Shown here piece after piece: positions 58,396-64,000 of a stretch of 64,000 nt of DNA; position 1 is the stretch's first letter, and each line of letters starts with the position of its first letter. This DNA comes from Tardiphaga sp. vice304. Lineage in GTDB: Bacteria; Pseudomonadota; Alphaproteobacteria; Rhizobiales; Xanthobacteraceae. Both the position numbers and the translations under genes were made by a program. A model generated the notes under the pieces. It searched no databases. It saw nothing but the letters and a program-made list of their open reading frames with translations, and was not told the DNA's origin. The stretch covers positions 5,010,001 through 5,074,000 of the forward strand of contig NZ_CP041402.1 of the NCBI RefSeq assembly GCF_007018905.1, written 5' to 3'.

Positions 58396-61300
58396 GCGAC
58401 AACTCCGGCGAGCATGCCTCTGGCGCGGGCTGCTGCTTCTTGTGGACCATGCTGAACACCACCGGCACGAACATCAGCGTTGCAATCGTAGCAAAAATCA
58501 GGCCGCCGATCACGGCGCGGCCGAGCGGCGCGTTCTGTTCGCCGCCCTCGCCCAGCCCCATCGCCATCGGCGCCATGCCGATGACCATCGCCAGCGCCGT
58601 CATCAGCACCGGGCGGAACCGGACGAAACCGGCCTGCGACGCCGCAGCGATCGGATCGCCATACATGGCATAATGTTCCCGGGCGAACGAGATCACCAGC
58701 ACCGAATTGGCGGTGGCGACGCCCATGCACATGATGGCCCCGGTCAAGGCCGGCACCGACATGGTCGTCTCGGTGGCAAACAGCATCCAGACGATGCCGG
58801 CAAGCGCCGCCGGCAATGCCGTGATGATCACGAACGGATCCGACCACGACTGGAAGTTGACCACGATGAGGAAATAGATCAGCACGACGGCGCCGAGCAG
58901 GCCGAACAGCAGGCCGGAGAACGCCGAGTTCATGGTCTCGACCTGGCCGAGCAGCACCACGCGGCTGCCGCGCGGCACCTCCGCCTTGGTCTCCTCGATC
59001 GCCCTGTAGATATCCTTTGCGACCGCGCCCAGGTCGCGGCCCTGCGGCGTGGCGTAGATCTGCACCATCGACTGGATGTCGTATTGCGACACCACGGCAT
59101 TGGTGGCCGTACGATTGATGCTGGCGATGCCGCCGAGCATCGGCGCGGTGGCGGCACCCACGGCGGTGACCGGCAGCGTCTCCAGCGCGCCCAGCGAATC
59201 CATCTTGTACTGCGGCGTCTGCATCACGATCGAATAGGAAACGCCGTTGTCGGGGTTGAGATAGTAGGTCGGCGCGACCTGCGAGGAGCCTGCGAGATTG
59301 ACCACCAGCGAGTTGGTGACGTCGCGCTCGGTGACCCCGACATATTGCGCGCGGGTGCGATCGACATCGATGTTGAAGCCGGGATTATTCGGCGACTGCT
59401 GGATGCGGGCGTCGGCAATGCCGGGGATGCGACGGATCTTGTTCAGCAATTTGCCGGCATATTCGTAGTTGGCGGCGAGGTTGGCGCCGCGGATCTGCAG
59501 GTCGATCGGCGCCGGCGCGCCGAAATTCAGGATCTGACTGACGATGTCGGCGGGCAGGAACGCAAAGCTGACGCCCGGGAACAGCCGCGGCAGCTTTTCC
59601 CGCAATTCCCGAACGTAGTCCGCCGTCGGTCTGTGGCCTTCGACCAGCTTGATCTGGAAGTCGCCGTCCTGCGATCCGATCACGCCGGTGTTGTTGTAGG
59701 TCAGGTTGATGCCCGAGACGGGCATGCCGATATTGTCGGTCATGGTCTCGATCTGGTCCGGCGGCACGATGGTGCGGATCGCCTTGGTGATGTCGGCGAA
59801 CTGGTTGGCGGTCTCCTCGACGCGGGTGCCGACCTGGGTGCGGACATGCATCAGGATGCTGCCGCCATCGACGGTCGGGAAGAAGTTGCGACCGAGGAAC
59901 GGCACCAGCAGGAACGACAGCGCGACGACGGCCAGGAAGCCGGTGACGAATACCGGTCGGCGTCCGAGCGCCGCATCCAGCAGGCCGTGATAGCCGGCCC
60001 GAAAACGCGCGAACCGCGCCTCGAAGCCGCGCTGGAATTTGACCAGCGGATTGCGGGTCGCAGGGCGCTCGCCTTCGGCATGATGGACGTGGTTCTGCAG
60101 CAGATACTTCGCCATGGTCGGCACCAGCGTGCGCGACAGCAGGAACGACCACAGCATCGCGAACATCACGGCTTCGGCCATCGGCACGAACAGGAAGCGC
60201 GCGATGCCGTCGAGAAAGAACATCGGCACGAACACGATGCAGATGCACAGCAGCGAGACGAAGGCCGGCACCACGATCTGGTTGGCGCCATCAAGAATCG
60301 CCGGCTCGACGTCCTTGCCGTTCTCCAGGTGATAGTTGATGTTCTCGATCGTCACCGTGGCGTCGTCGACCAGGATGCCGACCGCCAGCGCCAAGCCGCC
60401 CAGCGTCATGATGTTGAGCGTCTCGCCGATCAGCGACAGCATGATGATGGCGCCGAGGATCGAGAGCGGGATCGACACCGCGATAATCACCGTGGAGCGC
60501 CAGCTGCCGAGGAACAGCAGGATCATGATCGAGGTCAGCAGCGCGGCGATGGCGCCTTCGATCGCCACGCCCGCGATCGCGCCACGGACGAAGCCGGACT
60601 GGTCGCCGATATAGGCGATCTTGATGCCGTCGGGCAGCGCCGGGCGATAGGCGATCACCTTCTGCTTGATGCCGGCGATGATATCCAGCGTTGACACAGA
60701 GCCGGCCTTGAGCACCTGCATCAGCACCGAGCGGCTGCCATCGACATGCACGATGTTGGTCTGCGGCGAGTTGCCGTCGCGCACGGTGGCGACGTCACGG
60801 ACATAGACCATGGCGCCGTTGACCGTCTTGATCGGCAGGCTGCCGAGTTCCTCGATCCGGCGGGCGGAGTTGTTGAGGTTGATGGTGTACTCGAAGCCGC
60901 CGATCTTCTGCGTGCCGACCGGCGTGATCAGGTTCTGCGCCGCCAGCGCATTGGCGACGTCCTGGCCGGACAGTCCGCGCGACTGCAACGCACCGGGGTT
61001 AAGATCGATTGTGACCTGGCGCTGCTTGCCGCCAAACGGAAACGGGATCGCCGCCCCCGGCACGGTGACGAGTTGCGTGCGTAGCTGGTTGAAGGCGATG
61101 TCCTGCAGCTGCTGTTCGTTGAAGCCTTCGCCGGACAGCGCGATGTTGATGATCGGCACAGTCGAGGCCGAGTAGTTCAAGATCAGCGGCGGTGTCGCGC
61201 CCGGCGGCATCTGGCGGATCAGCGTCTGAGAAATCGCGGTGACCTGGGCGTTGGCAGTGCGGATATCGACATTGGGCTGGAAGAAGATCTTGACGATACC

Positions 61301-61570
61301 GAAGCCGGCATAGGAATTCGCCGAGATGTGTTCGATGTCGTTGACGGTGGTGGTCAGCGCGCGCTGGAACGGCGTCGTGATGCGCCCGGCCATCTGGTCC
61401 GGCGGCAGGCCGGTATACTGCCAGATCACGCCGATCACGGGGATGCGGATCTCGGGGAAAATGTCGGTCGGCGTACGCAACGCTGCGAGCGGTCCGACGA
61501 TCAACAGCAGCAGCGCGAGCACGACAAAGGTATAGGGCCGGCTCAACGCTATGCGTACCAACGAGATCAT
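58385..61570 (-). CDS. RND efflux transporter permease (HAE1-like)
   Basis: 1061 residues, about twelve membrane helices and two large periplasmic loops. The N-terminal IALSRPYTFVVLALLLLIVGPLAALRTPTDIFPEI and the proton-relay region LAVGILVDDATVTIENINYHLENG with adjacent Asp are typical. It exports hydrophobic compounds from the periplasm by proton antiport. It is the first gene of the pair; usually the adaptor comes first. Confidence 0.95.
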   Translation of the reverse strand: MISLVRIALSRPYTFVVLALLLLIVGPLAALRTPTDIFPEIRIPVIGVIWQYTGLPPDQMAGRITTPFQRALTTTVNDIEHISANSYAGFGIVKIFFQPNVDIRTANAQVTAISQTLIRQMPPGATPPLILNYSASTVPIINIALSGEGFNEQQLQDIAFNQLRTQLVTVPGAAIPFPFGGKQRQVTIDLNPGALQSRGLSGQDVANALAAQNLITPVGTQKIGGFEYTINLNNSARRIEELGSLPIKTVNGAMVYVRDVATVRDGNSPQTNIVHVDGSRSVLMQVLKAGSVSTLDIIAGIKQKVIAYRPALPDGIKIAYIGDQSGFVRGAIAGVAIEGAIAALLTSIMILLFLGSWRSTVIIAVSIPLSILGAIIMLSLIGETLNIMTLGGLALAVGILVDDATVTIENINYHLENGKDVEPAILDGANQIVVPAFVSLLCICIVFVPMFFLDGIARFLFVPMAEAVMFAMLWSFLLSRTLVPTMAKYLLQNHVHHAEGERPATRNPLVKFQRGFEARFARFRAGYHGLLDAALGRRPVFVTGFLAVVALSFLLVPFLGRNFFPTVDGGSILMHVRTQVGTRVEETANQFADITKAIRTIVPPDQIETMTDNIGMPVSGINLTYNNTGVIGSQDGDFQIKLVEGHRPTADYVRELREKLPRLFPGVSFAFLPADIVSQILNFGAPAPIDLQIRGANLAANYEYAGKLLNKIRRIPGIADARIQQSPNNPGFNIDVDRTRAQYVGVTERDVTNSLVVNLAGSSQVAPTYYLNPDNGVSYSIVMQTPQYKMDSLGALETLPVTAVGAATAPMLGGIASINRTATNAVVSQYDIQSMVQIYATPQGRDLGAVAKDIYRAIEETKAEVPRGSRVVLLGQVETMNSAFSGLLFGLLGAVVLIYFLIVVNFQSWSDPFVIITALPAALAGIVWMLFATETTMSVPALTGAIMCMGVATANSVLVISFAREHYAMYGDPIAAASQAGFVRFRPVLMTALAMVIGMAPMAMGLGEGGEQNAPLGRAVIGGLIFATIATLMFVPVVFSMVHKKQQPAPEACSPELSHVH

Positions 61571-61960
61571 CGAACGGGAATTCCCTGGGTTGCAGTGAGA
61601 TACGGGCCCGGAATCCAGACCGACCGTCGCACCAGATTTACCCGAAGCGCGCGCAATAGCCAGCGCCTGCGGCTTCCCGGCACTTCACTTCGACGACATT
61701 AGGTGAATTTACCATCCCTCGTGGCGCGAGCACAACAGTTTGAGGCTTCAACTAATGCTGCGGCCACATGAAGGATTTGTAATGCGCGGTCGCTGCGCAG
61801 CGGACTGCCTGTCGAGGCGCCGGGCCGCATGGCGACTGGGCGGGTGGACCCTGGCCTGCTTGCACCGCTTGCCGAAGACCGTTCAAAAGAACCCAGATAA
61901 AGACAATGCAGGGTGGACGAGGCGTTGCACGCCTCCCCACCCTGCGATCGCATTATCTGC
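61571..61960. other. Intergenic region between RND permease and MCP genes
   Basis: 390 bp. It holds the upstream region of the RND gene and the terminator-like stem behind the MCP gene (61908-61945). I see no gene of reasonable coding quality and no family A-C repeat. Confidence 0.5.
61908..61945 (-). terminator. Long stem-loop downstream of the MCP gene
   Basis: GCAGGGTGG (61908-61916) pairs with CCACCCTGC (61937-61945), with an inner GAGGCGT / ACGCCTC stem. It lies 15 bp beyond the MCP stop on the minus strand. The T-content after the stem is moderate (TTGTCTTTATCTGGG). Probably a terminator. Confidence 0.65.
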
Positions 61961-63640
61961 TTACGCGGCGCGGACCGCACTGAGGAACTTGCCGACATCG
62001 AGCTTGAGACGGCTGCTCTCGCCCGACAGCGACTGAGCCGCCGAGAGGACCTCGGAGGACGCCGAGCCGGTCTCGCTGGCGCCGCGTTGCACGTCGGTGA
62101 TGTTGGACGACACTTCCATGGTGCCCTGCGCGGCCTGCTGGACGTTGCGGGAGATCTCCTGGGTGGCCGCTCCCTGCTCTTCGACGGCCGAAGCAATGGT
62201 CGAGGAGATTTCCGACATCCGTCCGATGGTGTCGCCGATCTCCTTGATCGCGTTGACCGAGTCCTGCGTCGCCGCCTGGATTCCGGAAATCTGCATGCTG
62301 ATCTCGCCGGTCGCCTTGGCGGTCTGCTCGGCCAGCGCCTTGACTTCGGAGGCGACCACCGCGAAGCCGCGGCCGGCCTCGCCGGCGCGCGCCGCCTCGA
62401 TCGTCGCATTCAGTGCCAGCAGGTTGGTCTGGCCGGCGATGGTGTTGATGAGTTCGACAACGTCCCCGATCCGGGAGGCCGCCTTCGCCAGTTCGCTGAC
62501 CCGGTCGTTGGTCTTGCGCGCCTGTTCGACGGCCTGGCTGGCAATGGTCGCCGACTCCTGCACCTGACGGCTGATCTCGTTGACCGACGAAGCCATTTCT
62601 TCCGTCGCGGACGCCACCGACTGTACGTTGGTCGAAGCCTCTTCGGAGGCTGCTGCCACCGCGGTGGCCAATTCCTGCGAACGCTCGGCGGTGGAGGTCA
62701 GCGTGCCGGCGGAGGCCTCGAGCTGGTTCGACGCCGACGACACCGTCTCCACGATGTCGCCGATCATGGCTTCGAAGGCGCGGGTGATACCATCGACGCG
62801 ACGACCGCGCTCGATCTTTACTTCGGCGTCGGTCGAGGCCGCTTCGTCCGCGGCCTTCTTGTCGATCAGCGCCAGCTTGAAGACCTGCAGCGTATCCGCC
62901 ATCTTGCCGATCTCGGTAGCTTCGCCCTGATGCGGCACGGTCGCCGCAAGATCGCCATTGCCCAGCGCCTGCATCGGCACGATGATCGAATTGATGCCGC
63001 GCGACACGTCTCGAACCAGCATGATCGCAGCGACGATGCCGACGATGATGGCAAACACGACGGATCCGATCAGCAACTTGATGGCGAGGCTGAAATCCTG
63101 CGTCGCCCGGTCACTGGCCAGCAACGCGCCCCTGTTGTTGAGTTCGACGTCCTTTTCGAGGGCGGCGCTGGCCAACATTCCGGTCTTGGTGGCCTTCAGG
63201 TTGAGATCACGGATCGCCTTGTCGGCTCCCTTACGAGACCCTTCCAGCACGGGAACGAGCTCGGCGACATAGGCGCTCCAGTACTTGGCAAACTCGTCGT
63301 ACAACGCCTGCTCTTCTGGCGAAGTAATCAGCGGCTCGTACTCCTTGCGAGCATTTGCGATCTGATCGGTGTAGCGGGCGATCGAAGCATCCTGGACCTT
63401 TCTGCCGGCGTCGTCGTCTGCCAGAAGGTGCGAACGGATAACACCGCGGTAGGCGATCGTCGCGGACCGCAATTCCGAGAGGGTACGGATGCTTGGCAAC
63501 CAGTTGCTGGCGATATCGACGGTCGCGGCGTTGATGCCATACATTTGCTTGATCGCCAGAGCGCCCATGCAGCTCATGACAAGAAGCAGGATCGCGACAA
63601 CAGCCGAAATCTTGGTACGAATGGAAATGGTCGCAAACAT
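61961..63640 (-). CDS. Methyl-accepting chemotaxis protein (4HB type)
   Basis: 559 residues. TM1 ([17 protein letters not shown]), a four-helix-bundle periplasmic sensor domain of about 155 residues, TM2 ([21 protein letters not shown]), a HAMP region ([33 protein letters not shown]) and the long signalling coiled coil with hairpin tip [42 protein letters not shown]. It senses a ligand and controls CheA; no che genes are nearby. ATG 63640. Confidence 0.96.
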   Translation of the reverse strand: MFATISIRTKISAVVAILLLVMSCMGALAIKQMYGINAATVDIASNWLPSIRTLSELRSATIAYRGVIRSHLLADDDAGRKVQDASIARYTDQIANARKEYEPLITSPEEQALYDEFAKYWSAYVAELVPVLEGSRKGADKAIRDLNLKATKTGMLASAALEKDVELNNRGALLASDRATQDFSLAIKLLIGSVVFAIIVGIVAAIMLVRDVSRGINSIIVPMQALGNGDLAATVPHQGEATEIGKMADTLQVFKLALIDKKAADEAASTDAEVKIERGRRVDGITRAFEAMIGDIVETVSSASNQLEASAGTLTSTAERSQELATAVAAASEEASTNVQSVASATEEMASSVNEISRQVQESATIASQAVEQARKTNDRVSELAKAASRIGDVVELINTIAGQTNLLALNATIEAARAGEAGRGFAVVASEVKALAEQTAKATGEISMQISGIQAATQDSVNAIKEIGDTIGRMSEISSTIASAVEEQGAATQEISRNVQQAAQGTMEVSSNITDVQRGASETGSASSEVLSAAQSLSGESSRLKLDVGKFLSAVRAA

Positions 63641-63881
63641 GATGGTCCTGTCCTTCGGTCGTCGACCGTTGGCCCGCTGTCGCGGCGTTGAAATTCGATC
63701 GTGTTAATCCGGGAACGAGGAAATTGCCCGGGCGTCTGACCAATCGTACGGTCAATGATCGCCAGATCAGCTAACAATAATTTCGTTAAAGACAGGTACC
63801 GGGCATACACGTTCTGGCTCGTACATGAGGTAACCTGATAATAAAATACGTCGCATTCGGTACTGCGCAACCACCTGCCCG

Positions 63882-64000
63882 TCAGCGCATCAAATTATTT
63901 GCTTCGCTGAAGAATTCAGGCCCTCCGAAATTGCCGGACTTTAACGCCAGCAACATCGCGCCTTGCTTGGCGCCGACGGCGCGCAGCACCGGCACGCCGG
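63882..64000 (-). CDS. C-terminal end of a four-carbon acid sugar kinase (OtnK/DUF1537)
   Basis: The frame enters from the right edge and stops at TGA (63882-63884). The last residues are VPVLRAVGAKQGAMLLALKSGNFGGPEFFSEANNLMR. The segment LALKSGNFGGPxFF is the C-terminal signature of DUF1537/OtnK kinases, which phosphorylate 3-oxo-tetronate or similar acid sugars. The N-terminal part lies outside the window. Confidence 0.8.
   Translation of the reverse strand, partial: GVPVLRAVGAKQGAMLLALKSGNFGGPEFFSEANNLMR

Noticed and set aside
58196..60694. Long plus-strand open frame of 832 codons opposite the RND genes
   Set aside because: It is rich in Arg, His, Asp and Gln with no domain, lies fully antisense to the clear RND permease and adaptor genes, and is a typical high-GC shadow frame.

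Overview
The window is a continuous piece of chromosome from a high-GC alphaproteobacterium of the Bradyrhizobium / Rhodopseudomonas / Tardiphaga group (Nitrobacteraceae). This is inferred from a combination of features: a split proton-translocating transhydrogenase (pntA1-pntA2-pntB) headed by a tiny aa3-oxidase subunit IV gene, a GapR/DUF2312 gene beside DUF1244, a cysteine-free L36, a TIGR02301 protein, and many long palindromic intergenic repeats. I found no rRNA, tRNA, prophage, insertion sequence or CRISPR array. About 70 protein genes, two of them cut by the window edges, fill nearly all of it.

Layout. 0-6 kb: purE-purK, rpsU, a TPR lipoprotein-like gene, a proline-rich anchored protein, a cupin, a Ca2+/H+ antiporter and a VOC protein. 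6-10.2 kb: the coxIV-pntA1-pntA2-pntB operon, then an AbrB-Doc toxin-antitoxin pair whose promoter is covered by a perfect 36-bp palindrome. 10.2-15.8 kb: an oligoendopeptidase F, a translationally coupled XRE regulator pair, a TerC-type membrane protein and an orphan NtrC-type regulator. 16-20 kb: two envelope enzymes, an L,D-transpeptidase and a DUF882 M15-like protein. 20-28 kb: gapR, DUF1244, DUF1036, OsmC, a hydrolase, DUF3750, a large MscS channel, a TPR protein and rpmJ. 28-33 kb: a Bug solute-binding protein, two MaoC hotdog hydratases and a divergent PcaR-type IclR regulator, followed by an amidohydrolase translationally coupled to an O-antigen ligase and a facing GT25 glycosyltransferase. 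34.6-38.7 kb: a GntR regulator and a TRAP transporter (dctP-Q-M) that share an upstream 13-bp motif. 38.8-42 kb: DUF2478, a 43-residue protein, wrbA, pirin and a divergent lysR carrying a one-base frameshift. 42-45.7 kb: a tightly overlapping marR-FUSC-DUF1656-hlyD efflux operon. 46-52.5 kb: acuI-type reductase, SleB hydrolase, YedK/HMCES, NUDIX, TIGR02301 and HAD genes. 52.6-57 kb: two crotonases, an SDR and a thiolase-like protein that lacks recognisable thiolase catalytic motifs. 57-64 kb: an RND efflux pair, a chemotaxis receptor and the 3' end of a four-carbon acid sugar kinase.

Functional themes are redox and ion homeostasis (pnt, ChaA, TerC, MscS), envelope maintenance (LDT, DUF882, SleB, WaaL-like ligase, GT25), uptake and breakdown of organic or aromatic acids (TRAP, Bug, MaoC, crotonase and thiolase-like genes, with IclR, GntR and LysR regulators), and efflux (FUSC and RND). 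The strongest novelty candidates are the 36-bp operator with the hybrid AbrB-Doc module, the motif shared by gntR and dctP, the palindromic repeats that occupy every long convergent gap (plus one placed inside the TRAP operon), and the thiolase-like protein without catalytic residues. I did not find a clearly unprecedented multi-gene system.
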